Assembly (NCBI RefSeq): GCF_009192735.1
Contig: NZ_VTFU01000001.1
Location: 124,001-188,000 of the forward strand
Source of the DNA: Arthrobacter gandavensis
GTDB taxonomy: Bacteria > Actinomycetota > Actinomycetes > Actinomycetales > Micrococcaceae
Reading direction: 5' to 3'
DNA: 64,000 nucleotides
Shown: in pieces, positions 44,753 through 54,955 of the stretch
Position numbering within the stretch: position 1 is the stretch's first letter
How the letters are laid out: each line of letters begins with the position of its first letter
Position numbers and translations under genes: made by a program
Notes under the pieces: generated by a model
Told to the model about the DNA's origin: nothing
What the model saw: the letters and a program-made list of their open reading frames with translations, nothing else
Database searches by the model: none

Positions 44753-45868
44753 CTACGGCTGGTCTTCTTCGGTGCGCACCGTGCGCAGGATCCTTCGCAT
44801 GCTCATCGCCAGGGACGCGGTGACGTCCACCGGACTGTCCGGGGACGCTGCCGAGTTCATGTCGATTTGGAGCCGCCGGACGGCCTCGCGTGCGGTCTCG
44901 TACTCCTCCGCCCCGGCATCCCATGCCTCCACGGCTTCCCCGCTCGCGGTCATGGCATCGGACAGCTGCCCGGCAAGTTCGTCGGGCACCGGCATGTCCT
45001 CAGAGCTGGTCCAGATGGCGGTGGCCAGGACCTCCGTCATGTCCTCCACATACAGGGTTACCCGCTCCATGGCCCGCAAGGCGCGGTAGTCCGCCTCAAG
45101 GTCCCGCTGGTGGCGGTGCCGGCGGAGGTTGCCGCGCCGGCTGGTGTCCGCCAGCTGGACCGATTCCCGCACTTCGCGGCTGAAGGCCATCAGCTCGGTC
45201 CGGCGCTTGGACCAGTCCTCGTGCTCCGGCGGCCAGGATTCGGAGATGGCCGTGCCCATTTCCTTGAGCTGGCGGGCCAGGGACAGCCGCAGGGAGGCCA
45301 AACCGTCCACTGCTCCAGTGAGGTGCAGGGGAGGGAAGATGGTGGCATTGACGGTCAGCCCCACGCCCACGCCCACCAGCATCTGCACGGCGTAGCCAAT
45401 GGAGTAGCCGTCCGGATCGTCGCCGCCCATCACAAGGACGAAGAGCGCCGCCATGGGCAGGTACTCCCGCCCGGCACCCAACCGGGAGATGCCGGCGAGC
45501 AGAACACCAATTCCGACAACCAGCGCGATGGTCCACACCGAGGGACCGCCGAACAGCAGGACCAGCAGAGCCAGGGCCATCCCCGTCACCAGCCCGATCA
45601 GGGTCTGGATCCCGACCTTCGCCGAGCCGGAAACGGTGGGGTACATGCTGATGAGTGCGCCCAGCGGTGCGTAATACGGATACTGTGCGGCAACACCGGG
45701 CACCAGTGGAGCCAGCGTCCAGGCGATGCCCACGGCAATGGCGGCCTTGACGGCCAGCTGGACGCGCGTATAGCGAATAACGCCCTTGAACTGGTCGGCC
45801 ATCGAGGACAGTGAAGTCCCCTGGAGGAGCCGCCCGGTTCTGCGAAAGAGTTTTTCCGTATTAGGCAT
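44753..45868 (-). CDS. FUSC family membrane protein
   Basis: A 371-residue protein with an N-terminal block of about six membrane helices (35-190, including YPYYAPLGALISMYPTVSGSAKVG and GYAVQMLVGVGVGLTVNA) and a long, charged, helical cytosolic C-terminal part. This is the fusaric-acid-resistance/aromatic-acid-exporter topology. Substrate unknown. A gene-tail to gene-tail junction with App1 leaves zero intergenic bases. Confidence 0.82.
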   Translation of the reverse strand: MPNTEKLFRRTGRLLQGTSLSSMADQFKGVIRYTRVQLAVKAAIAVGIAWTLAPLVPGVAAQYPYYAPLGALISMYPTVSGSAKVGIQTLIGLVTGMALALLVLLFGGPSVWTIALVVGIGVLLAGISRLGAGREYLPMAALFVLVMGGDDPDGYSIGYAVQMLVGVGVGLTVNATIFPPLHLTGAVDGLASLRLSLARQLKEMGTAISESWPPEHEDWSKRRTELMAFSREVRESVQLADTSRRGNLRRHRHQRDLEADYRALRAMERVTLYVEDMTEVLATAIWTSSEDMPVPDELAGQLSDAMTASGEAVEAWDAGAEEYETAREAVRRLQIDMNSAASPDSPVDVTASLAMSMRRILRTVRTEEDQP

Positions 45869-45983
45869 CAGACCAGTATTGCCCGGGCGCGGCGTGGGAC
45901 ACGATTCCGGTAGCCGTGGTCACAGCAACATCCGTCATCACGGCGTCTCCAGGCTCAGAGCAGCGCGGGCGTTCCGGATGGCG

Positions 45984-46916
45984 TCAGCTGGGGGCGGCCG
46001 TTCGGGGCGCAATGCTCTGCGTCCTCAGGATCTCCGCCAGCTGGTCAAGGAAGAGGCGGACCTGCGGGTTTTCGCGCTCGTTGATGACCAGGGCAAAAAT
46101 GCTGCGGGCAAGGCGGATCTCGGGCACATCCAGGAGGATGACGCCGTCGTGCCGGTTGAGCATGGCCAGGTCCGGGACAAGCGCCGCACCGAGCCCGGCT
46201 GCGGCCATTTCCAAACTCGCGTTGAAGTCGTCGCAGTATGCGGCCACGTGGGGATGGAGGTTGCAGCCGGCGAAAAGCCGTTCAATGACGAGCGCGTCAG
46301 GCGTGCCGGGGTGGTGCATGATCCAGGGCATGTCCGAGAGCTGCTCAGCCGAGATCCGTGCCCCCTCGCGGATGCCCCAGGACCGGGGCAGGACCACCCG
46401 GAAGTCGTCATCGCCCAGCCACTGGCGGCTGATCGTGGACGGCCAGGCCAGCCCGCCCTGGCCCACCTGGTAGATGAGGGCAACATCGAGCTCTCCGCCG
46501 GCCCGCAGTCCCTGGATGGTCTGGCCCGGTTCCGCCACATGGATTTTGAGGTTGATGCCCAGGTCCTTCCAGCCGGGGGAGCCCACCAGCAGGGGAAGGG
46601 CAAAAGTGGCCAGGCTGGGGAAAATACCCAGACGCAGTTCGTGCTTGGTGCCGGCTTCAGCCCTGGCGGTGGCGGCCATCAGCGCGTCCATGTCGGTGAG
46701 GACCTTGGATGCATGGCGGGCCATGACGACAGCGGCCTCCGTGGGCACGGCCGTGCGCGCGGAGCGTTCGAAGAGATGTGTCCCGGTGGCCCGCTCCAGG
46801 GCGGACATCTGCTGGGAGACCGCCGACGCGGTGTAGCCCAGCCGGAGGGCGGCTGCCGCAAAGGACCCCACTCGGATGACTTCCAGGAGGGTCTTGAGAT
46901 GGATCGGGTTTACCAC
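45984..46916 (-). CDS. LysR family transcriptional regulator
   Basis: A 310-residue LysR protein. The N-terminal winged helix (LKTLLEVIRVGSFAAAALRLGYTASAVSQQMSALE) is followed by a periplasmic-binding-like effector domain from about residue 90. GTG 46916 was chosen because GGAAGG lies about eight bases upstream; an ATG at 46946 would add ten residues. LysR proteins often control a divergent neighbour, but the gene upstream on the other side (DUF1648) runs the same way, so its target is not obvious here. Confidence 0.9.
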   Translation of the reverse strand: MVNPIHLKTLLEVIRVGSFAAAALRLGYTASAVSQQMSALERATGTHLFERSARTAVPTEAAVVMARHASKVLTDMDALMAATARAEAGTKHELRLGIFPSLATFALPLLVGSPGWKDLGINLKIHVAEPGQTIQGLRAGGELDVALIYQVGQGGLAWPSTISRQWLGDDDFRVVLPRSWGIREGARISAEQLSDMPWIMHHPGTPDALVIERLFAGCNLHPHVAAYCDDFNASLEMAAAGLGAALVPDLAMLNRHDGVILLDVPEIRLARSIFALVINERENPQVRLFLDQLAEILRTQSIAPRTAAPS

Positions 46917-46981
46917 TGGTACCGCCTTCCGTGACGCCGCGGTCACTGCCGCCGTCGACCACTGTATCCGCCCTGCGGTTT

Positions 46982-47965
46982 CTAGGCGGACCTGGCCGCC
47001 AGCGCCTGCAGCAGGGCGGCGCCGGTTTCGGCGTCATCCACTGTGACCACGAACTGGCGTCCGCTGCGGCGGTTGACCTGCAGGGCGGGTCCGGTGCGGA
47101 CCACCACGCCAAACCGGCCCGGCACCCAGCGCAGGCCCCAACCGCCGAATTCCGCCGCCGGCACCACTGACACGGCTTCTGCGTCCCGGACCTGGTCCAG
47201 GGGAATGAAGAACCGGGGGAAGCCGGCTATCGAAGTGACGGTCAGGCCGCGTTCATCCACCCGGACGCGGAAGGCAGCGGTGGTGGCGGCGGCAGCCAGC
47301 AGCACGGCGGTGACTGCGGTGAGCATCCAAGCGACGGCGGGCTCTGCCCACAGCCATGCGACGAGGGCGCCTGCGGCCACGGCTGTGACGGCACCCAGGA
47401 TCAGCAGCAGTGCCGGCAGGGCCAGAGTGGTCTCGCGGAACCATAGCGCACGTTCTCCCTCGGCCAGCGGAAGCGGACGTTCCGGTACGGCAGCAGGGGC
47501 CGGCTCCGGCTTGGGCTGCACGAACCAGCACACGGCACCCACGCCGAACGCTGCCAGCACCGAATACAGGACGGGCATGCCGATCCCCGGAGCCTGTGCG
47601 GCGTCCGGCAGGCCGGACTGCATCAGCTGGCCCCACGTCAGCATCATGCACAGCATGGCGGTGATGGCAGGAATAACAGCTCCCATAAAGCGGTGGCCGG
47701 AGCCGGCGTCACCCAGGCCCGGGATGCTGCTCCCGGCCATCAGGGCAGGGATGCCCGCGCCCAGCAGCGCGGTCAGCAGGAGGGGTAGCCACGGCGGCGC
47801 GAACCCGTCCGGTCCGCTGCTGCCCCAGTGCACTGCCACCGGGTTCGGCAGCGACGGCATGGCGATGAGCTGAAGCACCAGCGCAGCGGCCACCATCACG
47901 GCGGGTACTGCGACTGCCACCAGCAGGAAGCGGCGGCGGGCAAGGGCGGCGGAGTCAGGACTCAC
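46982..47965 (-). CDS. DUF1648 membrane protein with PH-like C-terminal part
   Basis: A 327-residue protein with about seven membrane helices. The N-terminal NPVAVHWGSSGPDGFA matches the DUF1648 signature seen near GntR regulators. The C-terminal 110 residues (RVRVDERGLTVTSIAGFPRFFIPLDQV) resemble a bacterial PH-like domain. GTG 47965 was chosen because GAGGAG lies about eight bases upstream. The start lies inside the 3' end of the gntR gene, so the two form an operon with overlapping translation. Confidence 0.78.
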   Translation of the reverse strand: MSPDSAALARRRFLLVAVAVPAVMVAAALVLQLIAMPSLPNPVAVHWGSSGPDGFAPPWLPLLLTALLGAGIPALMAGSSIPGLGDAGSGHRFMGAVIPAITAMLCMMLTWGQLMQSGLPDAAQAPGIGMPVLYSVLAAFGVGAVCWFVQPKPEPAPAAVPERPLPLAEGERALWFRETTLALPALLLILGAVTAVAAGALVAWLWAEPAVAWMLTAVTAVLLAAAATTAAFRVRVDERGLTVTSIAGFPRFFIPLDQVRDAEAVSVVPAAEFGGWGLRWVPGRFGVVVRTGPALQVNRRSGRQFVVTVDDAETGAALLQALAARSA

Positions 47966-48311
47966 GGGCAATCTCCTCTACATAGGCGGACAGGGTTTCC
48001 GGCGGCAGACCCAGTTCTTTGGCTTTGGCGATCAGGGCCAGCACCTCGGGATGCAGCGCGGCCAGCGGTGCGGCTGCTTCCGTGAGGACCGCGCCGCGTC
48101 CGCGGCGGAGCTCGACGAGTCCCTCGGCCCTGAGCTCCTGATAGGCATGCAGCACGGTGTGCACGTTGATGCCCAGGGACTCGGCAACCTCCCTGGCGGA
48201 CGGAAGGCGTTCGCCCGGCTTGAGCCGCCCCGCGGCGGCATCCGCGCGGATGGAGGCGGCCAGCTGGGCAAACAGCGGCTGGTCGCTGGAGGAATCCACT
48301 TTTATCAGCAT
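47955..48311 (-). CDS. GntR family transcriptional regulator, YtrA-like
   Basis: A 118-residue regulator consisting of the GntR winged helix (QPLFAQLAASIRADAAAGRLKPGERLPSAREVAESLGINVHTVLHAYQEL) and a short helical tail, the YtrA arrangement in which the effector domain is reduced. Such proteins usually repress their own operon with a membrane protein, which fits the overlapping DUF1648 gene. A near-perfect palindrome directly upstream is the probable operator. Confidence 0.9.
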   Translation of the reverse strand: MLIKVDSSSDQPLFAQLAASIRADAAAGRLKPGERLPSAREVAESLGINVHTVLHAYQELRAEGLVELRRGRGAVLTEAAAPLAALHPEVLALIAKAKELGLPPETLSAYVEEIARES

Positions 48312-48318
48312 GCACTTA

Positions 48319-48335
48319 TTCTACTTCAACTAGAA
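48319..48335. promoter_or_regulatory. Probable GntR operator palindrome
   Basis: TTCTACTTCAACTAGAA is symmetric at 14 of 17 positions (arms TTCTA/TAGAA) and lies eight bases before the gntR ATG on the minus strand. Its position at the gntR translation start suggests autoregulation. Confidence 0.6.
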
Positions 48336-48579
48336 CAATGTGACCACCTCGCCGCCTGCGGCTGCGACACGCCAGCGATTCGCGACACGCAGTGGAAATT
48401 GTGGCCTTGGCGACCATCGCGGGGGTGTGTGTTCATTCTGCACAGCCTGTGGAGAACCCGCAGCAGACCTGCGGGAATCCACGGAATTTTCAGTCCCGCC
48501 CTGTGCATTAACTGTGGACGACGGGACCGGCGAATGACATACTTGTAATACATCATCTTGGGGTTCCCGTTGCAGCTGC
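48336..48579 (+). other. Intergenic region upstream of nrdHIEF
   Basis: Between gntR and the NrdR box I see no gene. A perfect 7-bp stem hairpin (CCCGCAG, loop CAGAC, CTGCGGG) lies at 48457-48475. A second, weak NrdR-like site is possible at 48537-48552 (ACATACTTGTAATACA). Confidence 0.4.
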
Positions 48580-48595
48580 GCACTAGATGTAGTGT
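48580..48595. promoter_or_regulatory. Probable NrdR box upstream of nrdH
   Basis: GCACTAGATGTAGTGT fits the palindromic NrdR-box pattern (ACACTAnATnTAGTGT-like) that represses ribonucleotide reductase genes. A related half-site, GATGTAGTAT, follows at 48599-48608. The box lies about 55 bases before the nrdH start. Confidence 0.65.
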
Positions 48596-48648
48596 CTGGA
48601 TGTAGTATCAATGGACAGACTTCAAGGCTTCACAAGGGGAGACCAACC

Positions 48649-48894
48649 ATGACCGTTACGGTTTACACCAGGCCCTCCTGCGTTCAGTGCAACGCTACTT
48701 ACCGGGCGCTGGACAAGAAGGGCATCACGTACCAGATCGTGGACATGTCCCAGGATGCGGAGGCCCTGGAACGGGTCCGCGCGCTGGGCTACATGCAGGC
48801 TCCTGTCGTCATCACCGAGCAGGACTCCTGGTCGGGTTTCCGCCCGGACAAGATCGACGCGCTGGCCCAAGCATCGGTTTCCTCTGTCGCCTAA
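48649..48894 (+). CDS. nrdH: Glutaredoxin-like protein NrdH
   Basis: An 81-residue thioredoxin-fold redoxin that reduces class Ib ribonucleotide reductase. The active site is CVQC in TRPSCVQCNAT, and the tail WSGFRPDKIDAL is diagnostic of NrdH. AAGGGGAG lies upstream of ATG 48649. First gene of nrdHIEF. Confidence 0.96.
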   Translation: MTVTVYTRPSCVQCNATYRALDKKGITYQIVDMSQDAEALERVRALGYMQAPVVITEQDSWSGFRPDKIDALAQASVSSVA

Positions 48895-48957
48895 GCTTCG
48901 CTTCGCAGCACCGGCACCACCACACGTTGTACCCGCACCGTCAGGAGCGCAGGAACC

Positions 48958-49467
48958 ATGACACTGGGGATAGCACACCGCTCCGGGGAGATCCCGGATC
49001 CGGGATCCGCAGCAGACGCGCAGCCCGTCACTGACGCACCCCTGATTTACTTTTCATCGGCATCCGGATATACCGCCCGCTTTGTCGGAAAACTCGACAC
49101 CGCCGCAGGGAAAATCCCGCTCCACACCTCCGAACCCACACTGCTGGCCCAGCGCCCGTACGTCCTGCTGCTGCCCACTTACGGCGGCACCGCGGAACAG
49201 CCCGGAGCTGCGGCGCGGGGCGCAGTGCCCAAGCAGGTCATCAAGTTTCTCAACAACGAGCACAACCGCTCCCTGATCAGGGGAGTGATTGGCGCAGGCA
49301 ACACCAACTTTGGGGACACCTATTGCCTGGCGGCGGACATCGTCGCCGTGAAGTGCAAAGTCCCCGTTTTATATAGATTTGAACTCATGGGCACGTCCGA
49401 GGACGTCGCCAAAGTTAACGAAGGATTGGAAGAGTTTTGGACGCATCAGTCGCAGAAGCCGGCATGA
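48958..49467 (+). CDS. nrdI: Flavodoxin-like NrdI, class Ib RNR activase
   Basis: A 169-residue flavodoxin-like protein that supplies oxidant for assembling the Mn2-tyrosyl radical in NrdF. The core starts with [16 protein letters not shown] and includes VLLLPTYGG and [12 protein letters not shown]. It has a 26-residue N-terminal lead of low conservation, so a slightly later start is possible, but no in-frame start with a good signal is evident. Its TGA overlaps the nrdE ATG. Confidence 0.93.
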   Translation: MTLGIAHRSGEIPDPGSAADAQPVTDAPLIYFSSASGYTARFVGKLDTAAGKIPLHTSEPTLLAQRPYVLLLPTYGGTAEQPGAAARGAVPKQVIKFLNNEHNRSLIRGVIGAGNTNFGDTYCLAADIVAVKCKVPVLYRFELMGTSEDVAKVNEGLEEFWTHQSQKPA

Positions 49468-51602
49468 CGGACTCCAAGGAGATGCCGGAGGCCTACAAGG
49501 ACTTGGGCTATCACGAGCTCAACGCCATGCTGAACCTGTACGGCAAGAACGGCGAGATCCAGTTCGACGCCGACCGCGCTGCTGCGCGCCAGTACTTCCT
49601 CGAGCACGTGAACAACAACACCGTGTTCTTCCACGACCTGGAAGAGAAGCTGGAATACCTGGTCAAGAACGAGTACTACGAGAGTGAAACCCTCGACCAG
49701 TACTCCATGGACTTCATCCGCGAGCTGTACCAGCGCGCCTACAAGAAGAAGTTCCGCTTCGAGACCTTCCTGGGCGCCTTCAAGTTCTACACCTCCTACA
49801 CGCTGAAGACCTTTGACGGCAAGCGTTACCTGGAGCGCTACGAAGACCGCGTCTGCATGGTGGCCCTGCACCTGGCCCGCGGCGACGAGAAGCTGGCCAT
49901 GCAGATGGTCGACGAGATCATCGGCGGCCGTTTCCAGCCCGCCACCCCCACCTTCCTGAACGCCGGCAAGGCCCAGCGCGGAGAACTCGTTTCCTGCTTC
50001 CTGCTGCGCATTGAAGACAACATGGAGTCGATTGGCCGTTCCATCAACTCCGCCCTGCAGCTGTCCAAGCGCGGCGGCGGTGTGGCCTTCGCCCTGACCA
50101 ACATCCGCGAGGTCGGCGCTCCGATCAAGCAGATCGAGAACCAGTCCTCCGGCGTCATCCCCGTGATGAAGCTCCTTGAGGATTCCTTCTCCTACGCCAA
50201 CCAGCTCGGTGCCCGCCAGGGTGCAGGTGCCGTGTACCTGCACGCCCACCACCCGGACATCAACCGGTTCCTGGACACCAAGCGCGAAAACGCGGACGAG
50301 AAGATCCGTATCAAGACCCTCTCCCTCGGCGTCGTCGTTCCCGACATCACCTTTGAACTGGCCAAGCGTGACGAGGACATGTACCTGTTCTCCCCGTACG
50401 ACGTCGAAAAGGTCTACGGCATGCCGTTCTCGGACATCTCGGTCACCGAGAAGTACTACGAGATGGTGGACGACGCCCGGATCAAGAAGACCAAGATCAA
50501 GGCCCGCGAGTTCTTCCAGACTCTCGCCGAGATCCAGTTCGAGTCCGGCTACCCGTACATCATGTTCGAAGACACCGTGAACCGGGAAAACCCGATTGAC
50601 GGCAAGATCATCATGTCCAACCTGTGCTCCGAAATCCTTCAGGTTTCCGAGCCCACCACGTACAACGATGACCTCTCCTATGCCGAGACCGGCAAGGACA
50701 TCTCCTGCAACCTGGGTTCGCTGAACATCGCCAAGACGATGGATTCCCCGGACTTCGGCCGGACCATCGAAACCTCGATCCGCGCCCTGACCGCTGTGTC
50801 CGACATGAGCCACATCGGTTCCGTGCCGTCCATCGCCAAGGGCAACGACGCGTCCCACGCCATCGGCCTGGGCCAGATGAACCTGCACGGCTACCTGGCA
50901 CGTGAGCGCGTGCACTACGGGTCCGAAGAGGGCATCGACTTCACGAACATCTACTTCTACTCCGTGGTTTACCACGCGGTGCGGGCGTCAAACCTGCTCT
51001 CGATCGAAACCGGACGCAAGTTCGCCGGCTTCGATAAGTCCAAGTACGCCACCGGCGAGTTCTTCGACAAGTACGTGAACCAGGAATGGGTTCCCAAGAC
51101 AGAGCGCGTGCGCGAGCTGTTCGAAGGCATCCACATCCCGACCCAGGCTGACTGGGCCGCGCTGAAGGCTTCGGTCATGGAGCACGGCATCTACAACCAG
51201 AACCTGCAGGCTGTGCCGCCCACCGGCTCGATCTCCTACATCAACAACTCCACCTCCTCGATTCACCCGGTGGCTGCGAAGATCGAGATCCGCAAGGAAG
51301 GCAAGCTCGGCCGCGTGTACTACCCGGCTCCGTACCTGACCAACGACAACCTGGAGTTCTACCAGGATGCCTACGAAATCGGCTACGAGAAGATCATCGA
51401 CACCTACGCCGCTGCCACGCAGCACGTGGACCAGGGCCTGTCCCTGACGCTGTTCTTCAAGGACACCGCAACCACGCGCGACATCAACAAGGCGCAGATC
51501 TACGCATGGCGCAAGGGCATCAAGACCATCTACTACATCCGCCTGCGCCAGCTCGCGCTCGAGGGTACTGAGGTGGAAAATTGCGTCTCCTGCATGCTGT
51601 GA
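49464..51602 (+). CDS. nrdE: Class Ib ribonucleoside-diphosphate reductase, alpha subunit
   Basis: A 712-residue catalytic subunit that reduces NDPs to dNDPs. Typical features are [40 protein letters not shown] (active-site Cys), [17 protein letters not shown] and the C-terminal redox pair in NCVSCML that receives electrons from NrdH. It lacks the N-terminal ATP cone of class Ia enzymes. ATG 49464 overlaps the nrdI stop (ATGA); a TTG at 49437 with GAAGAG upstream would add nine residues. Confidence 0.96.
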   Translation: MTDSKEMPEAYKDLGYHELNAMLNLYGKNGEIQFDADRAAARQYFLEHVNNNTVFFHDLEEKLEYLVKNEYYESETLDQYSMDFIRELYQRAYKKKFRFETFLGAFKFYTSYTLKTFDGKRYLERYEDRVCMVALHLARGDEKLAMQMVDEIIGGRFQPATPTFLNAGKAQRGELVSCFLLRIEDNMESIGRSINSALQLSKRGGGVAFALTNIREVGAPIKQIENQSSGVIPVMKLLEDSFSYANQLGARQGAGAVYLHAHHPDINRFLDTKRENADEKIRIKTLSLGVVVPDITFELAKRDEDMYLFSPYDVEKVYGMPFSDISVTEKYYEMVDDARIKKTKIKAREFFQTLAEIQFESGYPYIMFEDTVNRENPIDGKIIMSNLCSEILQVSEPTTYNDDLSYAETGKDISCNLGSLNIAKTMDSPDFGRTIETSIRALTAVSDMSHIGSVPSIAKGNDASHAIGLGQMNLHGYLARERVHYGSEEGIDFTNIYFYSVVYHAVRASNLLSIETGRKFAGFDKSKYATGEFFDKYVNQEWVPKTERVRELFEGIHIPTQADWAALKASVMEHGIYNQNLQAVPPTGSISYINNSTSSIHPVAAKIEIRKEGKLGRVYYPAPYLTNDNLEFYQDAYEIGYEKIIDTYAAATQHVDQGLSLTLFFKDTATTRDINKAQIYAWRKGIKTIYYIRLRQLALEGTEVENCVSCML

Positions 51603-52637
<1,035 letters not shown>

Positions 52638-52650
52638 TTCCCTAGTTCTC

Positions 52651-52688
52651 AAAAGGTCCCGCACATTCACTGTGCGGGACCTTTTCGT
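52651..52688 (+). terminator. Terminator after nrdF
   Basis: Perfect hairpin AAAAGGTCCCGCACA, loop TTCAC, TGTGCGGGACCTTTT. Confidence 0.95.
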
Positions 52689-52739
52689 TGGATTCATCCG
52701 CCGTAGAGTGACACCGAACCACACTCACCAGGAGATGCC

Positions 52740-53399
52740 ATGTCCATGGTCCGCGTGCACAACTTCTCGGTATCCCTCGATGGCTTCGGCACCGGAGCGG
52801 GCCAGCAGCTCGACGCTCCCTTCGGCCACGCGGGAACACGGCTGGTGGAGTGGGCATTCGAGACGCGCACCTTCCGCGCCATGGGCATCCACGGCGAGTC
52901 CGAGGGCTCCTTCGGCGTCGACGAAGCCTTCGCCGGCACCTGGGGGCCCGGGATCGGCGTGGAAATCATGGGCCGCAATAAGTTCGGTCCTCAACGCGGC
53001 CCCTGGGAGGACGAGGAATGGCAAGGCTGGTGGGGTGAGAATCCCGTTTTCCACACCCCTGTTGTGGTGCTGACACACCATCCCCGGCCGGTGCTCGAGA
53101 TGGCAGGCGGAACAACCTTCCATTTTGTTGATGCGGACCCCTTTTCAGCGCTCCGGCAGGCCCGTGCCCTTGCCGGCGATCTCGACGTCCGGATTGGCGG
53201 CGGCGTCAGCACTGTGCGGCAGTTCCTCGAAGCCGACCTGATCGACCACATGCACGTCGTCGTCGTACCGATTGTCCTTGGCCGGGGTGAACAACTATGG
53301 GAAGGACTCGAAGGACTCGAACACCGCTTTGACATCGAAGCGACACCGTCTCCCTTCGGCGTCGTCCATCTGGTCTTCACCCGCCGCAGACACCTTTAG
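52740..53399 (+). CDS. Dihydrofolate reductase family protein (RibD C-terminal-like)
   Basis: A 219-residue reductase of the RibD-C/DHFR-like group. It starts MVRVHNFSVSLDGFG, has IMGRNKFGP and the cofactor-binding GGGVSTVRQFLEADLIDHMHVVVVPIVLGRG. These proteins often lie outside true folate metabolism and the substrate is unknown. AGGAG at 52730-52734 is five bases before the ATG. It stands alone after the nrd terminator. Confidence 0.88.
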   Translation: MSMVRVHNFSVSLDGFGTGAGQQLDAPFGHAGTRLVEWAFETRTFRAMGIHGESEGSFGVDEAFAGTWGPGIGVEIMGRNKFGPQRGPWEDEEWQGWWGENPVFHTPVVVLTHHPRPVLEMAGGTTFHFVDADPFSALRQARALAGDLDVRIGGGVSTVRQFLEADLIDHMHVVVVPIVLGRGEQLWEGLEGLEHRFDIEATPSPFGVVHLVFTRRRHL

Positions 53400-53448
53400 C
53401 CGCGAATACCGTGGACGGCCGCTGCCACGTCCGCCTAGTCTGCGCGTC

Positions 53449-54024
53449 ATGACTGAAGAAAAGAACGCCCGCAAAATCGAACCGCCGCCGGCCGGAAGCG
53501 AAACAGAAACGCTGATGGGGTCACTCGACCGGCAGCGTTCCACCTTCGCGTGGAAAACCGCCGGCCTCGATGCCGGGGCTCTCGCCGCCACGGTTGGCGC
53601 CTCCACCATTACCCTGGGTGGCCTGCTCAAACATCTCGCAAGTGTGGAGGACATTTACTTCGCCTGGCGGCTGAAGGGACAGGACCCCGGATCGCCGTGG
53701 AACACGGTGGACTGGGACAATGATCCGGACTGGGCGTGGCGGACAGCCGCTGAGGACAGCCCGGAAGAGTTGTACGCTCTGTGGAGCGGCGCGGTGGAGC
53801 GCTCCCGGCAGCGGCTCGGGGACGCGCTCGACGACGGCGGACTGGAAATGCTGCTGCCGCCGGTTGACGGGGAGGTTGGCAGCCTGCGCCGCATGCTGAT
53901 TGACCTGGTGGAGGAGTACGCCAGGCATGTGGGGCATGCTGACCTGATCCGGGAATCCGTGGACGGGCTGGTGGGGGAGGACCCTCCGGCGGGCTTTCCC
54001 GATCCGGCCGCCGGAGTGCGCTGA
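53449..54024 (+). CDS. DinB/DUF664 family protein, mycothiol-transferase type
   Basis: A 191-residue four-helix-bundle protein. The metal-binding His pattern appears as GGLLKHLASVEDIYF and then EEYARHVGHADLIRE near the C-terminus, matching actinobacterial DUF664 DinB-like S-transferases that may use mycothiol. The substrate is unknown. ATG 53449 gives the usual N-terminus; the frame is open further upstream but overlaps the DHFR-like gene. Confidence 0.82.
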   Translation: MTEEKNARKIEPPPAGSETETLMGSLDRQRSTFAWKTAGLDAGALAATVGASTITLGGLLKHLASVEDIYFAWRLKGQDPGSPWNTVDWDNDPDWAWRTAAEDSPEELYALWSGAVERSRQRLGDALDDGGLEMLLPPVDGEVGSLRRMLIDLVEEYARHVGHADLIRESVDGLVGEDPPAGFPDPAAGVR

Positions 54025-54066
54025 ACCCGGCCCGCACCCGGGCTGCCCACCGGACCTCCCGCGTCG

Positions 54067-54079
54067 AAGGAGGTGATCC
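54067..54079 (+). promoter_or_regulatory. Anti-Shine-Dalgarno-complementary tract of unusual length
   Basis: AAGGAGGTGATCC is a 13-base perfect complement to the 3' tail of 16S rRNA. It lies 36 bases before the VanY start at 54115, which has its own GGAGG at 54106-54110. The tract could position ribosomes on an out-of-frame GTG at 54084 or ATG at 54090 and thereby affect VanY expression. Confidence 0.55.
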
Positions 54080-54114
54080 ATCCGTGGTTATGGGAAAGTT
54101 GCGGTGGAGGAAAA

Positions 54115-54810
54115 ATGCCGCGCCAGCACGTCAACACCCATATCGCGATGATCGCGTCCGTGTGCCTTTGTCTTCTCGCGTACCTCTCCTGGTCCGGTCA
54201 AACGCAGGAAGCGGACTCAGATTCTGCCGCAGTAACCGCCGGCGCTGACTTCGATTCGCCGGACAGCATCAGCGTTGTCATTAACAAGGACCGGCCTCTG
54301 GCGGCGGAATATGCTCCGCAGGACCTGATGGACGCCGGGGGAGTGTTGATGCGGGCTGAGGCAGGAGAAGCTTTCCTCAAGATGCGCGCCGATGCTGCCG
54401 CCGCCGGAGTAGCCATATCAGCCGTCAGCGGGTTCCGCCCCGCCAGCCAGCAGGCGGATCTGCATTCTTCCTATACCGACCGTTACGGCGGCGCCGCGGC
54501 TGAGTCGCTGTCTGCCCGCCCCGGCTACAGCGAACACCAAACAGGACTTGCCCTGGATATCGCCAACCCCGACGGCGCCTGTTCACTCCAGGCCTGTTTT
54601 GAAGAAACCCCAGCGGGCTCCTGGGCCGCCGCCAGCGCCCACCTCTATGGATTTGTCATCCGCTACCCGGCAGGAGCTGAAGCCGTCACCGGGTACTCCT
54701 ACGAGCCATGGCACCTGCGTTATGTGGGGGTGGATTCCGCACACCGCATTGTTGATGCCGGAATCACGCTGGAAGAATTCGCGGACCTGCCGGCAGCGCC
54801 GGGCTACTGA
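54115..54810 (+). CDS. M15 family D-alanyl-D-alanine carboxypeptidase (VanY-like)
   Basis: A 231-residue secreted or membrane-anchored peptidase that trims D-Ala from peptidoglycan stem peptides. One N-terminal hydrophobic segment spans about 9-27. The zinc/catalytic motifs are SGFRPASQQ, SEHQTGLALDI (S-x-H-x2-G-x-A-x-D) and EPWHLRYVG (E-x2-H). ATG 54115 has GGAGG four bases upstream. A very long anti-SD-complementary tract lies further upstream. No vanHAX genes accompany it, so it is a housekeeping DD-carboxypeptidase rather than a resistance cluster. Confidence 0.9.
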   Translation: MPRQHVNTHIAMIASVCLCLLAYLSWSGQTQEADSDSAAVTAGADFDSPDSISVVINKDRPLAAEYAPQDLMDAGGVLMRAEAGEAFLKMRADAAAAGVAISAVSGFRPASQQADLHSSYTDRYGGAAAESLSARPGYSEHQTGLALDIANPDGACSLQACFEETPAGSWAAASAHLYGFVIRYPAGAEAVTGYSYEPWHLRYVGVDSAHRIVDAGITLEEFADLPAAPGY

Positions 54811-54955
54811 ATAACGCTGGAGCATTTAGCGGCGGAGGAATACGGCAATTGCGCGCTTATTTGGGCTAAGTTTAACCTCTGAACCTGGTAATAGGAGCTT
54901 TCAGCTTCCGAATCGGGACGAAGGCTTCGACGCACAGCCATAGTTGGGGGAACTA

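Noticed and set aside
54060-54085. Fragment of a 16S rRNA gene, because AAGGAGGTGATCCA is the complement of its 3' end
   Set aside because: Similarity stops after 14 bases and no other rRNA sequence lies nearby, so it is an unusual ribosome-binding tract.
54115-54810. Part of a vancomycin-resistance cluster
   Set aside because: Only the VanY-like peptidase is present; vanH, vanA, vanX, vanR and vanS are absent.
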